From Diplocarpon mali (Eukaryota > Ascomycota > Leotiomycetes > Helotiales > Drepanopezizaceae), in NCBI GenBank assembly GCA_024741835.1, contig JAENRP010000117.1:2223-66222 (forward strand): DNA of 64,000 nucleotides. The letters run 5' to 3'. A model generated the notes under the pieces. The model saw nothing but the letters and a program-made list of their open reading frames with translations. It had not been told where the DNA came from and ran no database searches. The translations under genes were made by a program, and so were the position numbers. Positions 32,547 to 44,036 of the stretch are shown piece after piece; within the stretch, counting starts at the first letter, position 1; each line of letters starts with the position of its first letter.

Positions 32547-33696
32547 TCAAATCGTAGCCCTGGGGCTCACCGCGTGGAAGTTGGTGCTCTTCTTGAACGC
32601 ACCCCTCGTCGCCTCGCTCTCATCCCAGTACAGTCCGAGGAACCACTTTTGGATGTGGGGATAGTCGTGTCTGATCATCTTCAGGTTGCACATGAAGAGC
32701 GTGTGGTACGCCACGTCGAACCGGGCGATGGTCGGGTAGAGCCGGATGTCGGCCTCGGTGAGCTGGTCGCCGAAGATGTACCTGCCCTTGCTCTTCGCCA
32801 GGATATCCTCGACCCGGTCCAGCGAGTCGAAGAGCGCCGTGACGCTGGTCTCGTACCCTTCCTGGGTGCCGGCGAAGCCAGACTTGTACACGCCGTTGTT
32901 GATGGTGTTGTAGACCCAGTCGTTCATCTCGTCGATGTCCTTCAGCAGGTGCGGGGGGAGAAGTCCCCCGTTGGGCTTGGAGCTCTCGCGCAGTGGCTCT
33001 GGGAGGAACTCGTCGAATGCGGAATAGAGCATGCGGATGATCTCAGACGACTCGTTCGACACGATCGTCTCCCTCTTCTTGTCCCACAGCACGGGTACTG
33101 TGAAGCGCGCCGTGTACCCGGGCTCGGCCTTGAAGTACAGCTCGGAGAGGCGCGTGAAGCCGTAGAGAGGATCGGCTGGGTCGGATCCGTCACGGCCGTT
33201 GAAGGACCTAACAGGCGGTCCTGTGAGCGCTGGGGATGCTCGGGGGACCTGGGGGAGGACTTCTCACCAGCCCTCGGGGAACAGCTCCCAGTCCAAGGTC
33301 ACGATCTGGATCACTCCCTCGAGACCTTTCAGCGTCCGCACGAGATTCGCACGGGATGCCCACGGGCACCCCAGGTTGATGTAGAGCACCTGGAAGAGTC
33401 AGAGTCAACGTCTGGGTTTGGAGGTTTGTCCGCGCGAGTCCACGCACATATCGATCCTCCTCGGGGGGGAAGTCCGCTCCGGGCTCCGACGAGATCCAGG
33501 ACCTGAAGGACGACACCTGGCGCTTGAACGTCCCATTCTCCTGCTCCATCTTGTAGATGCCGGACTCCTGTTTCTCGCCGGCCATGATGTGTTGCTTGCG
33601 ATCGAGCGTGGGGAGGATGAAGTGTCGACTCTGCCGCGTGACGGGAATGGCGGCGCGTACTGACGTTCGGAGCCCGAGATGGAGAGACTTTGGCAT
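32547..33696 (-). CDS. Glutathionyl-hydroquinone reductase-like GST (Ecm4/omega type)
   Basis: On the minus strand, exons 33696-33448, 33389-33268 and 33207-32547 encode 343 aa; introns are 58 and 60 bp. Cys91 in [14 protein letters not shown] is the catalytic cysteine of the Xi/omega-like class, which removes glutathione from glutathionyl-hydroquinones. The thioredoxin-like part is followed by a helical C-terminal domain ([24 protein letters not shown], the GST_C signature). From the first ATG the N-terminus ([26 protein letters not shown]) is basic and acid-free like a mitochondrial presequence. A second ATG 37 codons later (MAGEKQ) gives the usual cytosolic start, so dual targeting is possible. 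The length from the internal start is the usual one for Ecm4 proteins. Confidence 0.85.
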
Positions 33697-35547
33697 CAAC
33701 GCTCTGCGTCAGGCGGAGGAAGAGAGGATGGAGCGCAGAGGCGGGATCCCCGAGATGTCGCGAGACATATATACTTCGGTATCCCGATGTCTGCGGCGGG
33801 GTTTATCCTTTCTGGCAGCTCGGACGCAGCCAATCGGACCCAGGCGGACTTTGAGCGGAGGAGTCAAGCCATGGGTTGGGTTGGAAATCGTCGCAGGTGG
33901 AGTGGAAATCACTCTTCTCCATGGTTGTCTCTCCCGCCTTGTCTTGTTTTCTGGATCGGAGGTTCTGCTTGGTCCGCGCTACTCAGCTGAGCCTGCCAAG
34001 CCTCCGCGCAGTGTCTGGAGGCCACAGTCACGCGTCTGTCACATGACGCCGATACGTACCCAGCATGTCGGCGCCGGCCCCGGCGCCGGCGTCCTGGCTC
34101 TCCGCATCGCATGGCTTCCGAGCCGCCAAGTTGTATTTCTTCGCGGCGGCTGCCCTTGCCACGGGAGGATGGCTCGAGCTACGACCAGCGGCCCCGGTGG
34201 ACCAGAGGGTTCTCGGGGCGGGCGTAACACGGAGGGGAGTACGGTTGTTTACATTCGCTTGCGGCCCCGGCCCCTACGAGACGTTGCACGGCTGATGATA
34301 CTCTCCAGATGGCTGATCAGGCTACGGCTTCTGTCTCGAGATCGTTGATACCAGACCGTACGAAAGCGCCGAGGAATAGCTCGGTGCGTACGCATTCCCA
34401 AGGTGGGTATTTCACAGCTGTAATGCATATAGAGAAGGCAAGTTTTTCCCTCGCTCCGAATCATCCGAGTGCTTCATCTTGTCTGACGCGTGTGTCACCG
34501 CGCCGGTGATGGTGCCGGATCTTGTGTCCCAGTACAGGTGCTGAGCCTTGGGTTCTCTCCTAAAACCTATAGGAAGAACTCCTTGTGGTGGAGGAGCCGT
34601 TTACTTGATGACATTTATATATATATCTATATACAGAGATGGGTTTGCAGCCTACTAACAAAAGAGAGCGTGAGTCTTCGAACCACAGTGCCAGGCTTCA
34701 CCGTGATCCTAGATCGAAGCAGTGTGAGTGACTGCTACTTCTAGGCTAACAGTTACATTGTCCCTTTTCCGCTTCAGCTTTACGACAAGGTTATGTGGTT
34801 CAATAAGAGGCTGTAATAGTTTTCGTACGCCTTCTATACGCTTTCTATATGCCTTTGATACACTGGCCATACCGTTTCTCTATAGCTTTTACATAGCGCA
34901 TAAATAGAAAATTTTCCAAGTAACCAGCCCATCACTGAACAGTACGCTACATAGTTTCAGGATAAGTGGCTCTCCTCAGGACGGCAATGTACCCGTCCGC
35001 CTACCAAGTACACAGAGAATCCGTGTCTGGTGATATTCAACTCCGGCTACGACTCCGAGGGCGAGTAGGGTTCTAGGGTCTGCAAGGCTTTAGCTACGTA
35101 GTATACAGACCTTGGGCTAATATATCGAGGCAAAATATACGTGTATACATCCATATCACCAGCCAGGGGCGTGCGCGCAGTTCAGATGTTACGTGCAGAC
35201 GCTCGTCATCTCGCCCTCACGAGAACAGTAGTAGATGCCAAGGAAATCAATTAGACATATGGGATACATTGCCCCGGGCAGATCTGTGCCGCTTTCTTCA
35301 GCGCCTGCACAGGATGCTAGGCAGTCCCCCGCTTCTCGAACCCGTCCGGAACGCCGCCGCGCTTTTGGCTCCTGGTATTTACGCGCCCGCCAAACGCCGT
35401 GCACGCACGCCGTGCTGCTCTTTCGCATCCTGCGAGCGAAATCTGCGGCGTGTCTCAATCGTATGCGGCGGAGCCGATCTTCCCATCGCCGCGTGGAGAG
35501 ATGGGCCACGTCGCCACAGACCTCGACAAAGGCACCATGCCCAGGGG
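33697..35547. other. Intergenic, no gene recognised
   Basis: It contains the promoter of the GST gene and a GC-rich region with unsupported overlapping frames. A TATATA-rich run is at 34617-34640. I see no RNA gene. Confidence 0.45.
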
Positions 35548-37682
35548 CTAGACGAGGTCTGCGACCCAGCCCATGTGGTGCCGTCGATCGTCACTGATCC
35601 GCGCATACTCTAGTAGCAGCCGCAGCACGTAGATCTGCATGTCCTCTCGCCGGAGCACCCGGTTCGCCCACTCCTGTCCCGCTTCGGCAATCATCTGCGC
35701 CTGGTCATCGTGCCCCGTGATCTTGACGTTCTCTCCCTCGTAGCCGAGGAAGTACTGCATGATGCCCCAGAAGTCAACAAAGCGATTGTCCATGGGCACA
35801 AAGTGCTTCCAGGGCACCAGCCGCGAGTCGTGCCACTCGCGGAAGATGGTGGCCTTGATCGGGAGGGAGGTCGACAACAGGAACCCGCGATACCGGCCCG
35901 AGAAGGAGTTGCCGTCGATGTCGGGCACGTACTTGCGGGTGAACTGGTCCGCCATCTTCTCGCCGCTGACGAGAGAGAAGGTGGGCTCGATGTAGCTGCA
36001 GATCGTCTCGTTGAGGTCGGGTGCTAAGCACATCAGGTCCACGAAGCCAGTGTCGGCCCACTCCCCGACCCACTCCCCCAGTCTCCCCTCGTCATGTGCG
36101 GCGAGATGGTAGGTCGAGGGAGGCATGGCCCAGTTCTTCGGGTGCTCGGTCCAATGCTCGGCGGCCGAGACCTGGGTGGCGTTGGTCATCGCCACGAAGC
36201 GGTGGCGTTGGAAGCCTCGCCAGGTCGTGGCGTTGTATTTCCCCCCCGTGGCCACGCCTCTCCAGATCACCTTGTCCTGCTTCTCGAGCCAGGGCGCCCC
36301 GTGGTCGTCACCCCCGGAAAATCGTTCCTCGTTGGCCCAGTACATCGGTGCCGGGAGGAGGATCTCGTTGTTGGTCGCGAGTTTTGAGCCGCCGAACAGG
36401 GGGAACAAGATCTTGGTCGATGATACGGAGAGCGGGTGGATCATCATCCCATGGAGACCCTGGAGGTCCGGTTGGTGGCAGAAATCGGCCGCGAGGGTGA
36501 AGTTCGATACATAGCCCTGGTAGGTATGTGGGAGGGTGTGTGCGAGGGAGACCTGCGGGGTCATCGAGAAGTCCGTCATCTGCTCCGACGTCCGCGCCAG
36601 ACTCTCGGGATGACAGCCTCGGGAAGCAATATTCCAGAAAGGTCCTGGAGAGAGAGAGAGAAAAAAAAAAGTTAGCTGGTGACGTTGTACCCATCATCGC
36701 ATCAAGACGTACTGGTATCCTCCCAGTCCTTGGGCCGCGTCGCCACCTCGGCGTCTGGCCGGACGGGTAGTTTCGAGAACTCGGTGATGACCTCGCTCGC
36801 GGGAGGCATGCTGCGGGTGGACCTCTCTATCTCCATGAACTTGTCCACGTCCTCCCAGGGCACCACGATCCGCGGCTCGTCCATGGCATTCAGGGCGAGG
36901 TCCATGTCCGGCAGCAGGTGCTCGATCGTCTGGGTCAGGTTGGTCCAGATGCGCGTCCAGAACCACTCGCTCCCGGCCGAGGCCTTGTGGTCTCGGATGG
37001 TCATCGTCATATCGTGGTCCCAGGCTTCCTTGCGCATCGTCGAGGGCGGGAGTCCCCAGTACGGGCCGAGATCGTCGTAGATCTGATCGAAGAAGTCCTC
37101 GACGATCAGCGCCCCGTTCTCCTGGGCGAACTTATGCCACAGATCGAATCCCGGGGGCGGGTGCCTCCCTCTCCTCTGTCGGTACGCGGCGGCCGCGCTC
37201 TTGATGTCGTGGGTCTCCTTCTTCAGCAGCTCGTCGTGGACGGCGTGCGCCTTCTCGATCAGCGTCTGGATGGGGTGCACCGGCTTCACGGGCTTCAGGA
37301 TGGGTATCTCGTCCTCGGGGGCGGGTTCCGCGGGCGTCTGGGGAGTCGCGGGCGCCGTCGCATCGCTCTCTGGCCCGGCGTCCCCAGACGGCTCTGGATG
37401 GAGATCTGGCTCGCTGGGGGGATTCTCTGGCGCTGGAGCTGGCACTGGAGCTGGCACTGGAGCTGGCACTGGAGCTGGAGCTGGAGCTGGAGCGTGGGTC
37501 AGATGGCCGGGCGCGACCTCGACCGACTGGGGCACCGAGGTGAACGAGGATGCGTTTGTGCGGAGGTAGAGGAAGCCTGCGACCATGAGCAGCGCGACGA
37601 AGCTGTATCTTGCCATATGTCGGAAGCCCGAGCGACGCGAAGCACTGGCGAACGACATGCTGATGGGGGAATCTAGTTTCAT
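35548..37682 (-). CDS. GT90 / CAP10-domain glycosyltransferase, type II membrane protein
   Basis: Exons 37682-36713 and 36644-35548 with a 68-bp intron encode 688 aa. A short cytoplasmic head (residues 1-25, Arg-rich end) precedes one membrane segment (YSFVALLMVAGFLYL, about 26-40), then a Pro/Ala/Val stalk (about 63-88) and an acidic linker. The lumenal domain resembles the CAP10/KDEL group: WNIASRGCHPES at the exon junction, KVIWRGVATGGKYN, HRFVAMTN, a run of NSFSGRYRGFLLSTSLPIKATIFREWHD, and FVPMDNRFVDF. Cryptococcus CAP10 and the GT90 family transfer sugars such as xylose in the Golgi; the donor and acceptor here are unknown. The 5' flank is cut by an assembly gap 37 bases before the ATG, so the start is accepted from the membrane-anchor layout. 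Confidence 0.85.
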
Positions 37683-37719
37683 TGCCGACAGCGAGGTAGA
37701 AAGAGAGTAGGTTAGGGGG

Positions 37720-37817
37720 NNNNNNNNNNNNNNNNNNNNNNNNNNNNNNNNNNNNNNNNNNNNNNNNNNNNNNNNNNNNNNNNNNNNNNNNNNNNNNNNN
37801 NNNNNNNNNNNNNNNNN
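37720..37817. other. Assembly gap (98 N)
   Basis: Ninety-eight undetermined bases lie immediately upstream of the GT90 gene. The sequence after it is a GAC/GAGG-rich minisatellite, a likely reason for the gap. Confidence 0.99.
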
Positions 37818-37944
37818 GGGCAGTCAAAGTTTCGTAATGGTCGGGGCGGTGGGGACGAGGGGCGGGTCGCAGCCGCAGTGAGTGTGGTGTGACGTTTGTC
37901 TGGCCGTAACGAGCGTGGGACGAGAAGACTCGTAGATCAAGAGA

Positions 37945-38062
37945 GTGACGAGAGATGGGAGACGAGGGAGACGAGGGAGACGAGGGAGACGAGGGAGATG
38001 AGCGACGAGGGAGATGAGCGACGAGGGAGATGAGCGACGAGGGGAGACGAGAGAGACGAGAG
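37945..38062 (+). repeat. GACGAGGGA minisatellite
   Basis: Tandem 9-15 bp units based on GACGAGGGA, alternating with GATGAGCGACGAGG variants, fill this stretch beside the N gap. Confidence 0.85.
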
Positions 38063-38574
38063 TCACGCAGGGCACGCAAGTAGCCGTAGTGCGACGACGT
38101 GCCCACGTCGAGTTCCGGTCGAGTCACGTGCCACCGTGGTCGGGCAGAGGCCGATAAAAGCGCTGGAGACGAGCGGACGGCCTCGGGCGCGGGCGTCGCC
38201 CAGTAATTAAACGCCGCAGATTAAGGGGAGCCCTCCAGCATCGAGCAAGTCCAGAGCCGCGCCGACGGGTCCGACGGGCGCCGAGAGACACTCGCATTCG
38301 AGGGGAACGGCGCGTCGACGGGAATAGATCGGGCTGGCGGTGGGAGATGGAAGAGCTCGTGGGCGCGCAGGAAGGCCGCGGATTCATGAGAAGATCACCC
38401 GCGCAGAGGGAGCCGGCGAGAAGCTGGTCGGAGGATGATGTCGTCGCCGGCTCTGGCTGCCTGACGCCGCGGAGCCGGCGTGGGCAGAGTGCCCCGGCCA
38501 GCTGCCAAAAATAAGTTGCTCGCGACGAGGGAGTCTGATGCATGTGGTGTGTGCATCGTTGGACCGGGTATATG
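38063..38574. other. GC-rich interval, no gene recognised
   Basis: An open minus-strand frame exists (38124-38543) but is Arg/Pro/Ser-rich without motif or splice context. I treat it as non-coding. Confidence 0.45.
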
Positions 38575-39104
38575 GTTGAGATGGTTTATAGTTTATGGTG
38601 TGTTGGTGTACTAAGTAGATAGTCTATAGTCTATATTATGTTGGTCTATATAGTCTATGATGTGTTGGTCTAGATGGTCTATAGTCTATAGTCTATATTA
38701 TGTTGGTCTATATAGTCTATAGTCTATAGTATGTTGGTCTATATAGTCTATAGTCTATATTATGTTGGTCTATATAGTCTATAGTCTATAGTGTGCTGGT
38801 CTAGATAGTCTATAGTCTACGGTCTCCATTGTCTGTATTGTCTACATTGTCGACAAGTCTACTAGTCTACTAGTCCATGAGTCTACTAGTCTACACAGTC
38901 TACAGTGTACTGTCTACATTGTCTATCTTGTCTGCATTGTCTCAGTGTCAACAAGTCTACAGTCTACAGTCTCAGTCTGTAGTCTCAGTCTGTAGTCTCA
39001 GTCTATAGTCTCCGTCTACAGTCTCAGTCAACAGTCAACAGTCTACAGTATACAGTCTCACTCTACAGTCTCACTCTACAGTCTCCGTCTACAGTCTACC
39101 TTGC
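38575..39104 (+). repeat. GTCTA-based satellite (about 530 bp)
   Basis: The tract is built almost wholly from (A)GTCTA-type heptamers such as AGTCTAT and AGTCTAC. The left half has higher-order units of about 30-55 bp (TATGTTGGTCTATATAGTCTATAGTC); the right half drifts through TGTCTACAT and AGTCTCAGTCT variants. All units are in the same orientation and there is no coding frame. The gradient suggests successive expansion and mutation. Confidence 0.9.
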
Positions 39105-39842
39105 CTACCGCTCAACGGGCCCCGAGCACTTGACTGCAACGACCCGGACCCACGTGCCGAGCAGGTCAATCGCTCGATGCGCAATTCCGGTCCGCGGAGC
39201 GTCGTCGGCGCGTATCATCTAGAACATCCTCCTCTTCGTGTCGTCCGTCTCAGCCTTATTTCCCATGCAGCGCGGTGCCATTCCCGTCAACCTTATCTCA
39301 GATGACCGACATACCCCCCCCCCCTCGCCCTCCCCCTGATCGGAAAGGCGACAAAGGTACGAGGTACGAGGGAGGGGCACCCTAGCCCCGGAGTCGATGA
39401 ATGCCTCGTACAGCAAGTAGCACGATGGGGTCAGCATCTGATCTCTCCCGTCCCCGCGCAGACGTCGGAGGAATGAGAGGCGTAGCCATGCGGCTCTTGG
39501 TGAAAAAAAAGTCCTCGGTCTCGTCCCGATCGCCGCTCGGCCTGGCCACAGCTTCCTCTCTCCCCGCTCTCCCCGGGCCAAGTCTCGACTCCGTTCAACT
39601 CGAGATTCTCCCGCGCCTCACAGCCTTGAGAGAGAGAGAGAGCATCGCACCCGGAACCGCCCCGGCTCAGGTCGCTGATCTACGCCGGGTTTCCAGCAGA
39701 TACCTTCGCAAGAAGCCCCTCGCAAGCAGACACTTCACATCCACGTCGGCCGCACAGACGCCGCCGGTCAGGTTGATACGGCCCGTAGCCAAGTGCCCCT
39801 CTAAAACAACCCTCAAACCAGAGCGCATTCAGAGGTCCCCCT
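39105..39842. other. Intergenic, no gene recognised
   Basis: GC-rich sequence with short unsupported frames and homopolymer runs (C9 near 39316). Confidence 0.4.
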
Positions 39843-40020
39843 GTCTCACCTCCTATAATTAGCGAGATGTGACGATGCTATACACATCCCCCGTCTCACC
39901 TCCTATAATTAGCGAGATAGTATGCCAAGTATATACACTTTGCCGTCTCACCTCCTATAATTAGCGAGATAGTATGCCAAGTCTACACGTTCCCGTCTCA
40001 CCTCCTATAATTAGCGAGAT
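39843..40020 (+). repeat. Four-copy 50-bp tandem repeat with invariant 26-bp core
   Basis: The core GTCTCACCTCCTATAATTAG plus CGAGAT is identical at 39843, 39893, 39945 and 39995. The intervals are 24, 26 and 24 bp. They are related to each other (AGTATGCCAAGT twice; GATGCT(A/C)TAC after copies 1 and 4), so this is a minisatellite and not a CRISPR. The core ends form an imperfect TCTC...GAGA inverted repeat around TATAATTA, which could be a protein-binding site. Confidence 0.9.
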
Positions 40021-41899
40021 ATCCCGATGCTCTACCCATCCCTCGTCTCGCATCCTCTCGTCAGTCAGAGACCACCCCCCGATCCGGCCCACCTCGCATC
40101 CAACGACACCATGCAGAGGCGGCGCTGCACACCTGCAGCTCCGACTGTCCGCTCAGCCGCCCCACCAGGAAGAGTCTCCTATGCAGGAAGTCCCTGTCGG
40201 GTGCCAAAAGCGTGACCCCGCCCCTTTCCCCCGGCCGCCAAGGCTCGCTCGCTTGATCTAGGCATTACTCATTCCGCTGCTGTGAAAAGTCAACACGCGA
40301 ATCCTGAGGTTGGTAGGACCCCCCTCGCGCGGTTCAGCATCGTGTGTCGCTGGAAGAANGGGGTTTAGGAGGAGACGGATGGAAAAGCAGCAGCAGAAGA
40401 GCATCCCAAGCGGAGAAGTGAGCCTTTGGCTGCTGGGGCGCAACCTTTTTGCACCCGACTGGAGCTGGCGCATGTGGTGTTTATTGAGCCGGCGACAGAG
40501 GAGTGAGCCAACGTGGGGTTGTTCTCGCCCGCGAGGCTGTCTATCAGCAACACCGGCCGAGCATCGAGCAACGACTAGACCTTGGCCTTTCCCATGCATA
40601 GTAGGAGAAACCTCGCCACACCCGCCCCCTAATGCTTTCAAGGCCGTGTTCCCTTCCCTCGCCCTTCCTTTGCTTCCTCTCCCGTTTCCCGTGTCTTCGT
40701 CCGCTGCCTCATCCGTGTCTCCCCGTCCCCCGTCCCGCCCGGTTCCACCACCAACCCCCCTATCCCAGTAAGCGAGAGCCATTCTGTGGCCGTCTCATCT
40801 CGGCTGATCTCGTCTGTACCACGTTCTCTATATCAATACGCTTGACTCACGTGTCTCACCTCAACCTGCCCGGTCATCAAATCAAACGAAAGAAAACAGA
40901 ACACGCCGACCCGTGTCGACGCCGTCGCCCGCCCCGTCTGCGCAGATCCGCCATACCGGCTGCCAGCAGCAGCGCCCTTCGCCCTCTGGAGAGCGCCCCC
41001 CCCCCCTCCCCCCGAGGATCTGATCTGACGAGACGATCGTCTTTCCCGGCCATCACATCACCGCCCCGGGAGACGTGCCAGACCACGGCCGGTTCCGACC
41101 CCGTCAGATCACATCAGACGAAGCCGCCGCCACCCACTCGCAGCGGCTCGTCGGGGCGCTGGCCCCGACCTCTACCCCAACCCATCCCCATCAGGTGTCG
41201 CAGAGAGGCGTCGATCAGTCCGGGTGGATCCGCCACCGACTGGCGTGGCGCTGCGCTGTTTCAGCCGGAAACCGGGCGACGGGGCGCGCTGGAGGGCCGT
41301 AGGGTCGCACGGGGGGTCCTCGTACAGATCGGAGGTCCGGTGGCCCTGCAGTCGGGGAAAGCCTGTGTCCTTGTGGACAACTCGAAAGCCTGGGTTCCTG
41401 TCGACAACTCGGACTCCCGCTCGCAGACGGGGTGGAGGCTCCGACGGGCCTGTGTCGCGCAGGATTGCATCGGCCATCGTGTCGAGGGCGCTCGCATCCC
41501 CGCCCAGAAGGCAAACACATGCTGTCCCGGCGCCTCCGAGCACGTGCCGGGTGGTCTGCGACAGACAGCTCACGTGACTCTCCCCTCCTCCTCCTCCTCC
41601 TCCTCCTCCCCCTCCTGTCTGGCAAGCCACGCATCGAAAAAAGAATTGGAATCGTCCGGCCGTGAGCACGTGAATTAGAAGTTGCAGTCTTCAACTACGT
41701 CTCGTGACAAAATTCGATGCGTCCACTGCATCAACGTATTCGAGGGCAGAGCAGCAGTGGCAATGCTTCCCCGACCCGCACTCGCCGCCTGCCGTTTTCG
41801 CCGATTCCATGATGAATACCACCGAGTGCTCAACCTCCCCCCCCCTCCTCTCTCCACCCACAACACCACCACCACCCAGCAGCATCTCCGACCCACGCA
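40021..41899. other. GC-rich interval without a confident gene
   Basis: Long overlapping frames on both strands (for example 40632-41678) are low-complexity Pro/Arg/Ser-rich and show no family motif. One undetermined base is at 40359. A (CTC)n microsatellite lies at about 41581-41610. Confidence 0.45.
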
Positions 41900-44036
41900 T
41901 GCTCCGGCACGAAAACCACCTTGCGCACTTGCATCTGGTCGAAGATCTCTCGCCCCTCCACCGCCTGGCTCAAGGGCATGAACGGGTCCGTCGTGGGAGA
42001 TCTGTACTGGTTTTGAATCCCTAGGAAATGTTTTGATATAGCTATAGAACATGAGATCTGTCTCGCCCAAGCTATGGAACAGCGCCTGCGACCTCGAGGC
42101 AAGCCTCCTTCCTTACTCTTCAGTCCTTGCTTCATTCGACGTATATCAAACCTCGATCCAGGACGCGTTTAACGAGGTATATCATTGATAAATGGAAGTT
42201 CATAGCAAGGATGGCAGCTCGTAAGGAGAATGATGATATTAAGTCTAAACTAACAATAAATAGTTACTGACGGTTTGGCATTCGCTCAATGGCCGACTAC
42301 GGATAAGGATGCCTAAAAGGGCGGTTTACCAATATGCCGAACTGTAAATGGAACAGATGGAGAAGCCTACGGGCAAAGGACGTAGAGACCTACGGAATGC
42401 CTGAACAGACTATCTTACATGTACTCGAAATTATACTACGATATCATCAGGCGCATCGGCAAAAACATTCAACTTTTAATCGATACATTAGATACTTCAT
42501 TCTCTCGGGATCAACAATCTCAGTTATGAATAATACGAATAAGAGGGTGCGGATAGACGAGTCCTTGAACTCGGCACTCGACGATATCTGACCCGAGAGA
42601 TTGCCGAAAATTACTAATATGCGTGAGATACCTTATTTGTTCCTCTCATCAACACCCGGCAGCAGCGACACCGAGCCGCCCCAGCATCGCGCGCGGGAAG
42701 AGAAAAGGACCTGCTCCAGCTTGTCTTGGTGTTTTGCAGCTGCGCCAACGCTTCCGGGAATAGACCTGTGGGCGGTCGAGGATCAGCAGCGTCCAACTCC
42801 TGGTCAGCTCCTGGTCAGCTCCTGGCCCATTCCTACCAATCCTTGCGGCTGCGCTTGCTGGAGGGGGAAGACGCACTCCGCACCGAATACCTCCCCATCT
42901 GGATCCTCTGATTCTTCCCGTACGCCTGATTTCCCGGTCACGGAATGGCCTCGATGTGCACCCCAAATCTCGAGATGTTGCCCCACGGCCGCAGCAGGTC
43001 GAAGGCCGTCCTGAACGCGTCGGCGTGTCCAATCCCTTCAATCACCGCGTCTGCCCCGCGACCATCCGTGAGCTCCTTGACGCGCGCTTCTAGCCCTGCC
43101 GCTGGTCAGCAATGTACCTCTGTCTGTGGGTGTTGATTTGATTCTGGCGAGGACACACCAAGAGGATGGGGCGGTCGACGGCAAGGCCTGCCTTGGGCTG
43201 ATGCTCCAGCGCGTTCATCAGCGCACACAGGCCTACCGGTCCGCACCCGATCCGCACGACTGCGCTCTGGTGGACGGTGTCGGCGCCGAAGCCCTCAAAG
43301 GCGTTCTGCGCGGCGAGGTAGCCCGTGGGGAAGATGTCGGCCAAGCGGACGAGCTTCCTCTCGTCGATGCCGGGCGGCGCAGCAACGGCTTTCGCGTCGG
43401 CGAAGGGCTGGATGCCCAGGTCGAGTGTTAGCTGGCTAGAATTGTGTCTCGTGAGAAGACAGATATGTCCCTTGTGAGGATCAAGTGAGCCCGCGGGGCG
43501 AGGGAATAGGCCGCAAAATTCTCGAGCTGGAAAGCAACCCACCAGGCGCAAATACTCCGCCCCACCATCCAGCCGCGGCCACCCAAATCACCGAGACTTC
43601 TCGCAGCGAGACGAGTAGCCCCGCTGGCAGTAGAAGCACTCTCCGCAAGAGACGGTGAACGGTATCACGACCGTGTCGCCGACTTGTTGGTTCTGGACCG
43701 CTGATCCGACCTGCGAGACCTCGCCGGTCGTTTCGTGGCCCTGGCTGTGGTGTCAGTGTTCGTCTCCTCATTCCTCATTCCTCGCCTCCTCATTTCTCGT
43801 CTCCCCATCTCCCCGTCTTCTGTCTCCACATACCACCTATGCCTCCATCTCCCTCCACCTCAACCCAGCTCCCGACTCACCATGACAAAACCCGTCTCGC
43901 TACCTGGTGGCCGTGGAAAACACGCAGCTCGCTGGATATCGGAGTCAGTCGCTTGACAGTCCAATTCCATGAGTGTATGGGCCACCCACCTCCCGCACAG
44001 GGCAGAGTACCCACGGCTTTCATGGGAAGCTGCATC
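41900..44036 (-). pseudogene. Zinc-dependent alcohol dehydrogenase pseudogene, interrupted
   Basis: On the minus strand the pieces of a GroES-like zinc alcohol dehydrogenase are in order: GYSALCGS (to 43990), ELRVFHGHQ then, in another frame, TGFVM (43931-43881), GHETTGEVSQVG and the structural-zinc cysteines CGECFYCQRGYSSRC (43740-43543), LVRLADIFPTGY with VVRIGCGPVGLCALMNALEH (from 43407), and GRGADAVIEGIGHADAF with DLLRPWGNISRFGVH (near 43050-42950). GT-AG introns still fit between them. Damage includes TGA at a Trp after HIEAIP, TGA after CEKSR, at least two frameshifts, and a degenerate cofactor region. The C-terminal block MPLSQAVEGREIFDQMQVRKVVF lies separately at about 41910-41985, beyond some 0.6 kb of unrelated DNA. 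The relatives are NAD-dependent, formaldehyde-dehydrogenase-like ADHs. It is not functional. Confidence 0.75.
42015..42640. other. AT-rich insertion splitting the ADH pseudogene
   Basis: Between the KLEQ-type end of one ADH piece and the MPLSQAVEG piece the family normally has only about ten residues. Here roughly 0.6 kb of more AT-rich, non-homologous DNA intervenes. I could not find clear terminal repeats or a target duplication, so the boundaries are approximate and its nature is unknown. Confidence 0.5.

Noticed and set aside
32346..33506. 386-codon plus-strand open frame
   Set aside because: It is the antisense shadow of the GST gene, whose motifs and introns are all on the minus strand.
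38124..38543. 139-codon minus-strand open frame upstream of GT90
   Set aside because: Arg/Pro-rich with no homology recognised, and it lies between minisatellites.
39843..40020. CRISPR-like array
   Set aside because: The repeats are regularly spaced, but the intervals are related to each other, only four copies exist, the organism is a fungus and there are no cas genes. It is a minisatellite.
40632..41678. 348-codon plus-strand open frame
   Set aside because: Low-complexity Pro/Arg/Ser translation in GC-rich DNA, with equally open frames on the opposite strand and no motif or codon signal.
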